Origin: Spirosoma profusum
Lineage (GTDB): Bacteria > Bacteroidota > Bacteroidia > Cytophagales > Spirosomataceae
Assembly (NCBI RefSeq): GCF_014699005.1
Contig: NZ_JACWZY010000001.1
Location: forward strand, 124,001 to 188,000
Length of the DNA stretch: 64,000 nucleotides
Direction of reading: 5' to 3'
The translations under genes and the position numbers were made by a program. Shown here one piece after another: positions 48,401-57,186 of the stretch. Numbering within the stretch: the first letter of the stretch is position 1; each line of letters starts with the position of its first letter. The notes beneath the pieces are model-generated. The model saw only the letters and a list, made by a program, of their open reading frames with translations. It did no database searches and was not told the DNA's origin.

Positions 48401-49174
48401 TTAAAGCCATCGGCTGATAAACTCACCGAAAACCTCTTTGTACTGGTCACTGACGGGAATGGTAGTCGGACCAATTTGTACGCTGTTGCGGGTGACGGCG
48501 TTGATGCGATCGAGGGCGACGATGAATGACCGGTGGACACGCATAAATTGACGGGCTGGTAATTTCTCTTCCAGCGTTTTCAGGCTGGTTAACGACAATA
48601 AAGGCTTTCCGGGTTCGCTTTGTCGATAAACTTTTACGTAATCCTTCAATCCTTCGATATACAGAATGTCGCTGTAAGCTACCCGCACCAACTGATATTC
48701 AACTTTTAGGAACAAATAATCGTCGGTAGCCTCAACAGGAACCGTAACCGGAGGGGTAGAAGGTTGGGCAACGGGTATTGTTTCGGTACGTTGTACCAAC
48801 TCGAAATAGCTACGTGCTTTGCTGGCAGCGCGCAGAAATTCTTCGTAATTGAATGGTTTTAGCAGATAATCCAGCGCATCGACCCGGTAGCCGTCGAGGG
48901 CAAACTGATCGAAGGCGGTTGTAAAAATGATACGTGTGGTTTGTGGCCCTCGATTGCTACGTTCCAGTACACGAGCCAGTTCAAGGCCGGTGAGATCGGG
49001 CATCTGGATATCGAGGAAAATTACATCGACCGGATTTTGCAATACATGTTGTAATGCTTCTACGGCACTGCTGAAACGGCCTGTCAGTTTCAGAAATGGC
49101 GTTTTTTCGGTAAAGGCGCAAACCAGCCCCAGCGCCAGCGGCTCATCATCGACCGCAATGCAGGATAGCGTCAT
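48401..49174 (-). CDS. LytTR-family response regulator
   Basis: A 257-aa regulator. The receiver domain (1-120) has the acidic pair DDE (residues 9-11), the phospho-acceptor Asp55 in FLDIQMPDLTG and the KPF switch region (DYLLKPFNYEEF). The C-terminal LytTR domain (about 155-255) has DYLFLKVEYQLVRVAYSDILYIEGLKDYVKVY and FMRVHRSFIVALDRINAV. Its first codons overlap the end of the kinase gene by 4 bp (ATGA), so the two are translationally coupled partners. LytTR domains bind imperfect direct repeats; the targets are not known. Confidence 0.94.
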   Translation of the reverse strand: MTLSCIAVDDEPLALGLVCAFTEKTPFLKLTGRFSSAVEALQHVLQNPVDVIFLDIQMPDLTGLELARVLERSNRGPQTTRIIFTTAFDQFALDGYRVDALDYLLKPFNYEEFLRAASKARSYFELVQRTETIPVAQPSTPPVTVPVEATDDYLFLKVEYQLVRVAYSDILYIEGLKDYVKVYRQSEPGKPLLSLTSLKTLEEKLPARQFMRVHRSFIVALDRINAVTRNSVQIGPTTIPVSDQYKEVFGEFISRWL

Positions 49175-50235
49175 TGGAGGTTCAGCGTTAGGTGTACACG
49201 GTATTCGCCGTCGCCCGGCTGGTCATCAATATTTAGTGCGTATTGATCCGGATATAGTAGATCGAGCCGACGCCGGGTATTCACCAGACCAATGCCATTC
49301 CCCACTTCGAGCGAGGTCGATTTTTGCGGAAACAACGTATTACGGACTTCCATCAATAATTGTCGCTCCCGTTGCTGAATATCAATGTGAATCCAGCTTG
49401 GTTCGAGGGCGCTGACGCCGTGTTTGAAGGCATTTTCAACGAATGGCAGAAAGAGCATTGGTGCAATAGGCTCGTCGCGTAGGGGCGAGGGCGTATCGAA
49501 CGTAACAGTTACTTTGTCCGTCAGCCGAAGTTGCATCAGTTGGATATAGTCGCTTAGAAAAGCAATCTCTTTACTTAATAACGTAGTACCCGACTGGGTT
49601 TCGTAGAGGACGTAGCGCATCATACGCGAGAGTCGGTGGAGGGCTTCGCGGGCTGTTTCTACGTCGATCAGCGTGAGGGCGTAGATGTTATTTAACGTAT
49701 TGAAAAAGAAATGTGGATTAATCTGCGCTTTCAGAAACGAGAGTTCCGAGGTAGTTTTCGCCTGTTCAAGTGCGGTTCGAATATTGGCGTCGGTTTGCCA
49801 TTTCTGGAGCATCGCAATACTCGTACTGATGCACAGGACCAGTATAATCGCGAACAAAGTTGGTTGAATCCAGCCATACAGTTTTGGTCGTCCGTCGCCA
49901 TTTGGATGGAATGTCCGGTGCATCACTTTGGGCAAATCGAAGCCGTACTCTATACCGGCTAAAATAGCCATTAACAGAGCAACCATACCCAAAACGGTCA
50001 GCGTGTACCGGGTTGTCTGGCCGGGAAGCAACAATCTGGGCACCAGGATTTGCGTGTTCAGATAAAATGCACCAACCATCAGACTGAAGAAAATAATCTG
50101 CCGAACCCAGAATACATCCGGGATACGAAAGTCAGAGGTAATGATTTGAAAGAAAAGGAAATAGCCCAGCAGGAACCAGCCCAGTACATGGCTCAGCAGC
50201 GGAACGTATCGGCGGGGAAATAATGTACTGGCCAT
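49171..50235 (-). CDS. LytS-type sensor histidine kinase (His_kinase domain)
   Basis: A 354-aa integral membrane kinase with four transmembrane helices in residues 12-140. The His_kinase domain has the phospho-acceptor His175 in QINPHFFFNTLNNIYAL, and the ATP-binding part holds LPFVENAFKHGV and GNGIGLVNTRRRLDLLY. It has no separate sensor domain, as is usual in this group. It forms an operon with the LytTR regulator, which overlaps it by 4 bp. An ATG at 50235 was preferred to a TTG two codons upstream. Divergent to it lies a large outer-membrane protein gene that could be a target. Confidence 0.93.
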   Translation of the reverse strand: MASTLFPRRYVPLLSHVLGWFLLGYFLFFQIITSDFRIPDVFWVRQIIFFSLMVGAFYLNTQILVPRLLLPGQTTRYTLTVLGMVALLMAILAGIEYGFDLPKVMHRTFHPNGDGRPKLYGWIQPTLFAIILVLCISTSIAMLQKWQTDANIRTALEQAKTTSELSFLKAQINPHFFFNTLNNIYALTLIDVETAREALHRLSRMMRYVLYETQSGTTLLSKEIAFLSDYIQLMQLRLTDKVTVTFDTPSPLRDEPIAPMLFLPFVENAFKHGVSALEPSWIHIDIQQRERQLLMEVRNTLFPQKSTSLEVGNGIGLVNTRRRLDLLYPDQYALNIDDQPGDGEYRVHLTLNLQ

Positions 50236-50323
50236 AATCAATTGAAAGCTACAAGTTTACGGCGAATTGACGGCTTTTGTCTGTTCAATCGGCTGTTCCC
50301 CTGATTTTCCCGATAGTTTGGGC

Positions 50324-50404
50324 CTTTCTGCCGATAAACGGCGTTACTACATTAATTGCCTGTGTATAAAACCATTCATCGGCTAAAATCGACTTTCTGC
50401 CGAT
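50324..50404. repeat. Two direct copies of CTTTCTGCCGAT upstream of the outer membrane receptor
   Basis: The 12-mer CTTTCTGCCGAT occurs at 50324-50335 and 50393-50404, 69 bp apart, in the 253-bp divergent gap between the kinase and the outer-membrane protein genes. Direct repeats are the form of site LytTR proteins bind, but the spacing and sequence do not match the known LytTR consensus. Confidence 0.45.
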
Positions 50405-50488
50405 TTTTTTGGCGACTCAGTCTATTCCATTTTATGGATTAAAACCCCGTATGTTGTTTTGCTTCCGAATTTTTGAATCGAAATAATA

Positions 50489-53149
50489 ATGCGTAAGCAA
50501 CAATTACTTCTCTTATTAACAATCGGACTCTGGAGTGGTTTCACAAAAATCCAGGCAACTTACGCTCAATTTGGCCCTCCGGGTGGTGGCCCCGGCGGTC
50601 CGGGTGGGTTTGGTCGGCAGCAGGACGGACGCCGTCAGAAAGAGGAATTTACGGGTGTGGCTGACGATGCACCAAAAGGCAATGGTAAAATATCGGGGCT
50701 TTTGGTCGATTCATTGTCCGGTAAGCCTGTCGAATTTGCCACTGTAGCGCTTATCAGTACGAAAACGAATAAACCAGTCGACGGTACTACGTCCGATGCG
50801 AAGGGGAATTTTACGTTAAGCAAACTGGCTCCGGGCGATTTCCGGCTTCAGTACTCGTTCATTGGGTATAAAAATTCGGATTCCAAACCTTTCACCATTG
50901 TCAAAGGAACCGACTTGAAAATGGGTTCGGTTAAACTGGCTCCCGACGTTCGCACACTGGGTGAAGTTGTGGTAACGGGTCAGGCCGCGCTCATTGAAGA
51001 GAAAGTTGACCGGCTGGTTTTCAATGCCGATAAAGATATTGCAGTCAAAGGCGGTGACGCCAGTGACATTCTGAAGCGCGTACCGATGCTGTCAGTCGAC
51101 CTCGACGGGAACGTATCACTACGTGGTAGCCAGAATATTCGGGTGTTGATCAACAACAAACCGTCGACCATCGTAGCGGCAAGCGTAGCCGATGCGTTGA
51201 AACAGCTTCCCGCCGATATGATTAAAACGGTGGAAGTAATTACCAGTCCGTCAGCAAAATACGATGCTGAGGGAGCCGCTGGTATCATCAACATTATTAC
51301 TAAAAAGAATACGCTGCACGGTCTAACGCTGAACGTAGATGCTGGCGTTGGTCTGCGGGCATCAAACCTCGGCCTCAATGGGTCGTATCGGCAGGGTAAG
51401 TTAGGTATTACGTTGGGTGGTTTTGGCCGGATGATGTACAACCGGGCTTCGTCGACGCTCGATCAGACGACACGTTCTGGTACGCAACCCCTACGTACCC
51501 TCCAGGATAATTCAGCCTTCGATAAGCCCATATTTGGCCAATATAACTTAGGCTTCGATTACGATCTGGCGAAAAATCAGTCGCTGTCGGCCAACGTGCG
51601 GTTTGGTACGCGGAATTTTATCCAGGAGCAAAACCAGTTGACCAGTACGTATTCGGGCCAATCACTGATTAGTCAGATGAATCGTGACGTAGACCGGAAA
51701 GATTTGTCGAATTCGGTGGACATGAACCTCGATTATATCCGCACCTTCAAACCGCAGCAGGAGTGGAGTATTTCGACCCAATACAGCCGCACCAACCTGA
51801 CCAATAATTTCTTTGCCGACGTTCTCACCAGTACGGGGGCTCTAAGCGCGCGCCAGCAGAACCTGAATAACAACGTCAACCAGGAAATGACAATTCAGTC
51901 TGATTATCAGACGCCCATCAAGAAAAATCAATTGCTTGAATTCGGTGGTAAAGCCATCATGCGTAAAGTTGACAGCGATTATCGATACCTGATTGGTGGT
52001 GGATCTGGTGAGTTGTCAATCGATCCTAACAACCCAACTGGCGCTTTATCGTACAATCAGAATATCGGCGCTGGCTATATTTCGTATACCTACGTAACGC
52101 CGAGCAAATACACGTTCAAAATCGGGACGCGGTACGAACACACGAGCATTACGGCCAACCAATCGACGGAGGTTGTGAAAAACAAACCGCTGAATATTCC
52201 GAGCTATGGTAACCTGGTGCCGAGTATCAACGTATCGAAAAGCTTGAAAGCCGGTACTACGTTAAAAGCTGCCTACAACCGCCGTATTCAGCGACCTGGT
52301 TTACAGCAACTTAATCCGAACGTAAACGCTGCTAACCCGCAGATGATTATGCAGGGTAATCCGAACCTCAGCCCCGAACTGACCGACAACGCAGAACTGA
52401 GCCTGAGTTCAACCATCAAAAAAACGTATCTAAACGTATCGGTATTTGGCCGACTGACCAACAACGCCATTACGCAGGTTCGAATTCCGGTTGATACGTC
52501 GCTGTATGATTTTCCGGCAGGGGCAATCCTGACTACGTTCCAGAACATCGGGGTGCAACGTACCATGGGTGCTAACGTGTTCTTCAACACCAACTTAACC
52601 TCAAAATGGAGTTTGAACGGTGGATTTGATGGGTACTACGTGTATATGCAGGGTGCCACGCCCGGATTGGATGGTAAGTCGATGACAATCAGTAATACCG
52701 GTATCAGCATTGGCGGACGTCTTATGAGCCAATTACAACTCGACAAAGGTTGGAGCGCACAGGTTTTCAGCTTCTTCCGTGGACCGATGCCACAATTGCA
52801 GGGAACGCAGGGCGGGTTCTACATGTACTCGCTCGGTATCCGGAAAGATCTGGCCAACAAACGAGGTAGCGTTGGTTTGGCGGCAGAAAACTTCATTGGC
52901 AATGGCGTTGTGATGCGTACCCAACTGGATTCTCCGATTCTATCGCAAGTGAGTGTGAACCGGTTATACAATCAAAACGTAAAACTGACCTTTACGTACC
53001 GTATCGGTAAAATGAGTTTTGACGCACCTCGCCGGAAAGCTCGCTCGGTAAATAATGATGACGTAAAAGCAGGCGAAGGTGGTAATGATGGTGGTCAGCC
53101 CCAGCAGCAACAGCAATCGGCTCCGACTGGCGGTGGCCGCCCTCGGTAA
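50489..53149 (+). CDS. TonB-receptor-like outer membrane protein with CarboxypepD_reg domain
   Basis: An 886-aa protein. A signal peptide (residues 1-26) is followed by a Gly/Pro-rich linker (FGPPGGGPGGPGGFGRQQ). A carboxypeptidase regulatory-like domain comes next (about 65-150: ISGLLVDSLSGKPVEFATVAL, GNFTLSKLAPGDFRLQYSFIGY). A plug domain follows (LGEVVVTGQAALIEEKVDRL, DILKRVPMLSVDLDGNVSLRG, YDAEGAAGIINIITKK), then a long barrel of the outer-membrane beta-barrel family 3 type. The C-terminus is a Gln/Gly-rich tail (GGQPQQQQQSAPTGGGRPR) rather than a final barrel strand. It probably binds or imports an oligomeric nutrient, substrate unknown. It is followed by yceI after 59 bp. Confidence 0.88.
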   Translation: MRKQQLLLLLTIGLWSGFTKIQATYAQFGPPGGGPGGPGGFGRQQDGRRQKEEFTGVADDAPKGNGKISGLLVDSLSGKPVEFATVALISTKTNKPVDGTTSDAKGNFTLSKLAPGDFRLQYSFIGYKNSDSKPFTIVKGTDLKMGSVKLAPDVRTLGEVVVTGQAALIEEKVDRLVFNADKDIAVKGGDASDILKRVPMLSVDLDGNVSLRGSQNIRVLINNKPSTIVAASVADALKQLPADMIKTVEVITSPSAKYDAEGAAGIINIITKKNTLHGLTLNVDAGVGLRASNLGLNGSYRQGKLGITLGGFGRMMYNRASSTLDQTTRSGTQPLRTLQDNSAFDKPIFGQYNLGFDYDLAKNQSLSANVRFGTRNFIQEQNQLTSTYSGQSLISQMNRDVDRKDLSNSVDMNLDYIRTFKPQQEWSISTQYSRTNLTNNFFADVLTSTGALSARQQNLNNNVNQEMTIQSDYQTPIKKNQLLEFGGKAIMRKVDSDYRYLIGGGSGELSIDPNNPTGALSYNQNIGAGYISYTYVTPSKYTFKIGTRYEHTSITANQSTEVVKNKPLNIPSYGNLVPSINVSKSLKAGTTLKAAYNRRIQRPGLQQLNPNVNAANPQMIMQGNPNLSPELTDNAELSLSSTIKKTYLNVSVFGRLTNNAITQVRIPVDTSLYDFPAGAILTTFQNIGVQRTMGANVFFNTNLTSKWSLNGGFDGYYVYMQGATPGLDGKSMTISNTGISIGGRLMSQLQLDKGWSAQVFSFFRGPMPQLQGTQGGFYMYSLGIRKDLANKRGSVGLAAENFIGNGVVMRTQLDSPILSQVSVNRLYNQNVKLTFTYRIGKMSFDAPRRKARSVNNDDVKAGEGGNDGGQPQQQQQSAPTGGGRPR

Positions 53150-53208
53150 ATTTTAATGTAAATTGACTTTAGATTAAAACCAACAATAAACCAACCACTT
53201 ATTTACCA

Positions 53209-53805
53209 ATGAAGAACCAATTCAAACCTTTGCTACTTGCGGCATCGATGCTGCTGGCTTTTTCAACTTCTTACGCTCAGACCTGGGCCCTGGACAAATC
53301 CCACGCTAAAGTAGGATTTACGGTGACGCACATGATGCTGGCGGAGGTAGACGGTCAATTTAAAACATTCGAAGCCAAAATAACGTCGTCAAAACCTGAT
53401 TTCTCGGATGCTGTGTTTGAATACAGCGCAGACGTGAACAGTATCGACACTGGCAACGAACGTCGTGACGGCGATATGAAGAGTGAGAAATGGTTCGATG
53501 CTGCCAAATTCCCAACGCTGACCTTCAAAAGCAAGTCATTCCAGAAAGTGGCTGACAACAAATTCAAGTTAACCGGCGACCTGACTATACATGGCGTGAC
53601 CAAGCCTGTTACGTTGGATGGAACGATGGTAGGACCCAAACAAATGCAGGGTCGTGATGGAAAACCTGGACCAGAAAAAGTAGGCTTTAAATTAGTTGGA
53701 ACAATCAAACGTACGGATTTTGGCGTTGGTGGTTCTGGTGCTATGCCTGTGAGCGAAGAGGTTGAACTGAGAGCAACCGGTGAATTTACAAAACAAGCTA
53801 TGTAA
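53209..53805 (+). CDS. YceI family periplasmic lipocalin-like protein
   Basis: A 198-aa exported protein with signal peptide MKNQFKPLLLAASMLLAFST ending SYA. The YceI fold is evident: WALDKSHAKVGFTVTHMMLAEVDGQF, SIDTGNERRDGDMKSEKWFDAAKFP, FKLTGDLTIHGVTKPVTLDG, and a C-terminal strand ending VELRATGEF. Members bind isoprenoid-type lipids in a beta-barrel. Here it may be co-transcribed with the upstream receptor-like gene (59-bp gap). A terminator and a family B hairpin follow. Confidence 0.93.
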   Translation: MKNQFKPLLLAASMLLAFSTSYAQTWALDKSHAKVGFTVTHMMLAEVDGQFKTFEAKITSSKPDFSDAVFEYSADVNSIDTGNERRDGDMKSEKWFDAAKFPTLTFKSKSFQKVADNKFKLTGDLTIHGVTKPVTLDGTMVGPKQMQGRDGKPGPEKVGFKLVGTIKRTDFGVGGSGAMPVSEEVELRATGEFTKQAM

Positions 53806-53829
53806 TCGCGGGAACGTATTAAACAGTAA

Positions 53830-53875
53830 ATCGGGCTTCTTAAGATTTCTTCGAGGAAATTTTAGGAAGCCCGAT
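53830..53875 (+). terminator. Terminator after yceI
   Basis: ATCGGGCTTC (53830-53839) pairs exactly with GAAGCCCGAT (53866-53875). The loop contains a further AGATTTCTTCGAGGAAATTT stem, giving one long interrupted hairpin. Confidence 0.75.
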
Positions 53876-53885
53876 TCGTTTTAGG

Positions 53886-53971
53886 TTGTCATGCTGACGC
53901 AGGAAGCATCTTAAAGCATCTTTACTGACCCGTTTGGATGCTTTAAGATGCTTCCTGCGTCAGCATGACAA
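53886..53971. repeat. Long inverted repeat, family B copy 3
   Basis: Arms 53886-53920 and 53937-53971 are a perfect 35-bp match with a 16-nt loop. The first 25 bp equal copy 2 and the inner stem extends by AAGCATC. The remainder of the gap to 54096 is AT-rich with no gene. Confidence 0.92.
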
Positions 53972-54096
53972 AAAGCATCAGAATATACTACATGTCAATG
54001 TCAAACGGTTTGGCCTAAAATTTGACTAATATTTTTCAACGTATCATACTAACATCATTCTGGTTTTACTTAAGTTTGAAAGAATATTCATAAACT

Positions 54097-55026
54097 ATGT
54101 TTACGCGAAAAGTTTTATCGCTCTCTACAGCGCTTATCCTCTCTATTGTAGTTTCCAACAGTCTTACGAGTTGTCAGTCAAAAGGGTCGACCGCCAACGA
54201 AGCTACCACCGAAAAAACGGCTACGTCGGCTTCTGCCGACAAACCTAAAGGGGCCGAAGCTGCTACGTCAGCCCCTGATCCATCGACCATTCCAGCGGAT
54301 AAAATCGCTAATGCGGCAACGATTCTGGCGCGGCCACAGGTACCTGTTTTGTGTTACCACCAGGTTCGCGACTGGCGGGCCAGTGATTCGAAAACCGCGA
54401 AAGATTACATCATTCCGGTAGCATCATTTAAAGAACAAATGCAGATGCTGGCCGATAGCGGCTATCATACCGTTCTGCCCGATCAGGTGTATGCGTATCT
54501 GGCTACAGGTGCCAAACTGCCATCTAAACCCGTCATGATTACCTTCGATGATGGCGATTTGGACCAGTACGAAACAGCCGCTCCGATTCTGGAGAAACAC
54601 GGTTTCAAAGGCGCATTTTTCATTATGACCGTTGCGATTGGTCGTCGTGGGAAACAGCCATATATGGACAAAATGCAGATCAAGGACCTGTCGGATCGTG
54701 GACATACCATCGGTGCACATACCTGGGATCACCACAACGTAAAGAAATATCAGGGTGACGACTGGAAAATCCAGATTGAAGAGCCAAAAGCTAAACTTGA
54801 AGCCATCACGGGTAAACCAGTAAAATACTTTGCATATCCGTTTGGCTTATGGAACAAACAGGCACTACCTGAATTGCAGAAACGGGGTTACGCAGCCGCC
54901 TTTACGCTAGCCGATAAACCAGACGATCAAATGCCACTCTACACCATCCGTCGTATCATTGCCGGTGGTCAGTGGAAAACATCAACGATGTATCGGAACA
55001 TGATTCAGAGCTTCGACGGAAAATAA
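54097..55026 (+). CDS. Polysaccharide deacetylase (NodB homology) lipoprotein
   Basis: A 309-aa lipoprotein. The signal ends LTSCQSKG, and a low-complexity Ala/Thr/Lys linker runs to about residue 80. The NodB domain (about 85-300) has VPVLCYHQVRDW, the metal-binding TFDDGDLDQYETAAP (catalytic Asp), HTIGAHTWDHHN (two His ligands) and FAYPFGLWNKQ. The opening CYHQV and overall form resemble the PgaB/IcaB group, which de-N-acetylates poly-N-acetylglucosamine at the surface, but other glycans are possible. No biofilm polysaccharide synthase is adjacent. Confidence 0.9.
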   Translation: MFTRKVLSLSTALILSIVVSNSLTSCQSKGSTANEATTEKTATSASADKPKGAEAATSAPDPSTIPADKIANAATILARPQVPVLCYHQVRDWRASDSKTAKDYIIPVASFKEQMQMLADSGYHTVLPDQVYAYLATGAKLPSKPVMITFDDGDLDQYETAAPILEKHGFKGAFFIMTVAIGRRGKQPYMDKMQIKDLSDRGHTIGAHTWDHHNVKKYQGDDWKIQIEEPKAKLEAITGKPVKYFAYPFGLWNKQALPELQKRGYAAAFTLADKPDDQMPLYTIRRIIAGGQWKTSTMYRNMIQSFDGK

Positions 55027-55049
55027 ATTTTTGTCTATGACTATTTTTT

Positions 55050-55127
55050 CATCCTGAGTAACGAAGGATCTTTAAGCATCTAAATTCGCGGATAAGGATA
55101 ATTAAGATGCTTTGTTCCTCAGCATGA
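55050..55127. repeat. Family B inverted repeat, degenerate copy 4
   Basis: Left and right halves still resemble the family B ends (TCATCCTGAG...CTCAGCATGACA) and inner AAGCATC motif, but pairing is interrupted at several places. This looks like a decaying copy. It lies between the convergent deacetylase and ThuA genes, next to a separate terminator at 55135-55162. Confidence 0.7.
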
Positions 55128-55134
55128 CAAAGCG

Positions 55135-55162
55135 AAAAAAGCGGCCATCGAGCCGCTTTTTT
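55135..55162. terminator. Bidirectional terminator before the ThuA gene end
   Basis: AAAAAAGCGGC pairs with GCCGCTTTTTT around CATCGA. The perfect stem with A and T tails fits termination from both sides; the ThuA-like gene ends 19 bp further on. Confidence 0.9.
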
Positions 55163-55180
55163 CATTTTTAATACATTCAC

Positions 55181-56014
55181 TTAGAAATGGCCAGCCCACT
55201 CAATACCCGCTACAATGTGCGGGAAGGCATTTTTATCAGTGAAGGTTTCGTCGGTATGGCCCATGCCCGTATAGAAGATACGTCCTTGCCCAACGGTATT
55301 GATCCACGAAATCGGATGATCACCACCCATGGCTTTGGGCCACGTAGCTTTATACGTAGCTTCGTTCAGTGTCAGTAAAACTTTAATGCTGTCTTTGCCG
55401 CGAACGCTCTGTTTGAAATTATACCACTCATCTTTTCTACGCCATGTTGAGGGCAAATGTTTGGTTGTCGGGTGCGTCCGGTCGTCAGTGATGATTTCGG
55501 CTTCGGGCGTATGTTCCGGGTAAAGCGGGTGGTCGCGGAAGTGCGTGCCGAGCATGTGATCATACCAGTCCCAGGCGTATTCCGTGTCGGAAGCCGCGTG
55601 AATACCGACGTAGCCACCGCCGTTTTCAATAAATCTCTCAAAGGCTTTTTCCTGCTCCGAAGTCAGAATATCGCCTGTAGTTGATAGAAAGACCACGACT
55701 TTGAATCGACTCAAATAATCGTCGTTGAAAAACGCGCCATTTTCGATACTACGTACATCCCAACCCTTACCAGCTTTTTTCAGCGCTTCAATACCCGGTT
55801 CGATGGATTCGTGCCGAAAACCGTTTGTCTTGGAGAAAATTAATATGCCTTTGTCGCCCACCGCGCCCGGATCGGCGGGGCGAGCCGTATCAAATACAGG
55901 TTTCTGCCAGGGGAGCGTCCGGGTAACATACATGCCAAAAACGACAAATCCACCGATTAGGAATACCAGAACACCTACGATGCCCAGGAATATTTTCAGT
56001 AGTTTACGTGTCAT
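55181..56014 (-). CDS. ThuA-like domain protein, membrane anchored
   Basis: A 277-aa protein with one N-terminal transmembrane helix (residues 8-30), a short linker and a ThuA-like class I glutamine amidotransferase fold domain (about 55-277). Typical segments are GILIFSKTNGFRHESIEPG, VVFLSTTGDILTSEQEKAFERF, GGGYVGIHAASDTEY, GTHFRDHP and the C-terminal GRIFYTGMGHTDETF. ThuA proteins are linked to trehalose and related disaccharide use, with poorly known activity. It is preceded on the same strand by a sugar phosphate isomerase-like gene and a PQQ dehydrogenase gene, which suggests a shared sugar-oxidation function. Confidence 0.87.
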   Translation of the reverse strand: MTRKLLKIFLGIVGVLVFLIGGFVVFGMYVTRTLPWQKPVFDTARPADPGAVGDKGILIFSKTNGFRHESIEPGIEALKKAGKGWDVRSIENGAFFNDDYLSRFKVVVFLSTTGDILTSEQEKAFERFIENGGGYVGIHAASDTEYAWDWYDHMLGTHFRDHPLYPEHTPEAEIITDDRTHPTTKHLPSTWRRKDEWYNFKQSVRGKDSIKVLLTLNEATYKATWPKAMGGDHPISWINTVGQGRIFYTGMGHTDETFTDKNAFPHIVAGIEWAGHF

Positions 56015-56051
56015 GATTTTGTAGGTTTAGGCACAGAGATGCAAAGAGGAG

Positions 56052-56100
56052 ACACGGAGATTCACAGAGGTTTAACTATTTCCTCTGTGAATCTCCGTGT
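56052..56100. repeat. 19-bp perfect hairpin between isomerase-like and ThuA genes
   Basis: ACACGGAGATTCACAGAGG (56052-56070) pairs exactly with 56082-56100 around an 11-nt loop. It follows the isomerase-like gene on the minus strand by 9 bp and precedes the ThuA start by 38 bp, so it may attenuate read-through into ThuA. It resembles the degenerate repeat at 18864-18951. Confidence 0.8.
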
Positions 56101-56109
56101 TACAAAAAA

Positions 56110-57135
56110 TTAAGCTAATTCAGTTCGAACACGCTCCAGCAAAACCTTAGTAGCACGAATGCCATCGGTAGCGGATAGGTAACCGCCAGTTGGGTTGTAC
56201 ATATTCATTACGCCACCTTCGTATTCAATACCGACGTAACCACTGAAGCCAGCGTCTTTAATAATCTTGAACATGCGTCGGAAATCGATATCAGGTTCGT
56301 TGCCCTGAGCGTCGAACTTGTGCGTTTTGGCGCTGATACCTTTGGCGTAGGGCATCATTTTCTTCACACCTTCATATTTGTCAAATTCCTTCAGGCATTT
56401 GGTGCCCATGATACCCTTTATGTCATTGGTTTCGGGTTTGCTACGTTGCTGGCAGAAATTTCCAAAATCGGGTAGCAGACCAGCGTTAGGCATGTTGACC
56501 TGTTTCAGAACGCCCACCAGCCAGTCGATATCGGTGGAGTTACCGAAATGATTTTCGACGATTACGTTCATTTTTGACTTGGCGGCAAATTCGAGCAATT
56601 TGTGATAACCATCAGCTGCTGCTTTAGCGGCTTCTTCAGCCGGGTCGTCTGGTGTTCCGGTCAGGGCTTTGGAACTGTCACCCAGATTGACCCGGATGGA
56701 ACTACATCCCAGGAATTTAGCGGCATCAACCCAGGCGTAGTGCGATTCTACAGCTTTTTCGCGTTTAGCAGCATCTAAATCGGCAATGTTGGCTCCATCG
56801 ACCATGATGAGATTGTTTTTCATCCCCAAATCATCGCAGCGTTGTTTAAGGTCTTTTAGATACGCTTGATCGGTATGCTTGTTATTGAAAAACATCGATA
56901 CGTATTCCAGTACATTGATGCCGAAATCCTTTTTTGCTTTTGCCGGAAAATCCAGATTTGTCATCTTACCCGACATGATGTCCGGGAAATACGAAAACTC
57001 CGCCAGCGAAATCTCAAAGTTGAATTTTTTGGCAGACGTATCGGCGAAGGAAGGCATAGGAAGCACAGACGACAGACTCATACCGGCGGCTGTCAGGCCG
57101 AGTTGATTCAGGAATTGGCGACGTGATTGGGTCAT
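56110..57135 (-). CDS. Sugar phosphate isomerase/epimerase-like protein with Tat-type signal
   Basis: A 341-aa protein with a twin-arginine-type N-terminus (MTQSRRQFLNQLGLTAAGMS, cleavage near SFA). It is followed by a xylose isomerase-like TIM barrel (AP endonuclease family 2). Recognisable parts are GINVLEYVSMFF, FLGCSSIRVNLGDS, NVIVENHFGNSTD, GLLPDFGNFCQQ and GFSGYVGIEYEGG, which supply the Glu, His and Asp metal ligands. Such exported proteins are common in Bacteroidota sugar clusters. The substrate is unknown. It lies between ThuA and the PQQ dehydrogenase on the same strand, with a terminator-like hairpin on each side. Confidence 0.87.
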   Translation of the reverse strand: MTQSRRQFLNQLGLTAAGMSLSSVLPMPSFADTSAKKFNFEISLAEFSYFPDIMSGKMTNLDFPAKAKKDFGINVLEYVSMFFNNKHTDQAYLKDLKQRCDDLGMKNNLIMVDGANIADLDAAKREKAVESHYAWVDAAKFLGCSSIRVNLGDSSKALTGTPDDPAEEAAKAAADGYHKLLEFAAKSKMNVIVENHFGNSTDIDWLVGVLKQVNMPNAGLLPDFGNFCQQRSKPETNDIKGIMGTKCLKEFDKYEGVKKMMPYAKGISAKTHKFDAQGNEPDIDFRRMFKIIKDAGFSGYVGIEYEGGVMNMYNPTGGYLSATDGIRATKVLLERVRTELA

Positions 57136-57144
57136 GATTTTGAT

Positions 57145-57183
57145 AAAAAAGCCCCCTCCTGAATTCAGGAGAGGAGAGGGGTG
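57145..57183 (-). terminator. Terminator of the PQQ dehydrogenase gene
   Basis: On the minus strand a G/C-rich interrupted stem (CCCCTCTCC... with CTCCTGAATTCAGGAG at its top) ends in a T-run. It begins 3 bp after the stop codon and ends 10 bp before the start of the next gene, so isomerase expression may depend on partial read-through. Confidence 0.7.
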
Positions 57184-57186
57184 AAA

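Noticed and set aside
50242-50488. A canonical LytTR binding site
   Set aside because: No pair of repeats with the known consensus and 21-22 bp spacing was found; only the CTTTCTGCCGAT pair at 69 bp is present, and it is reported separately.
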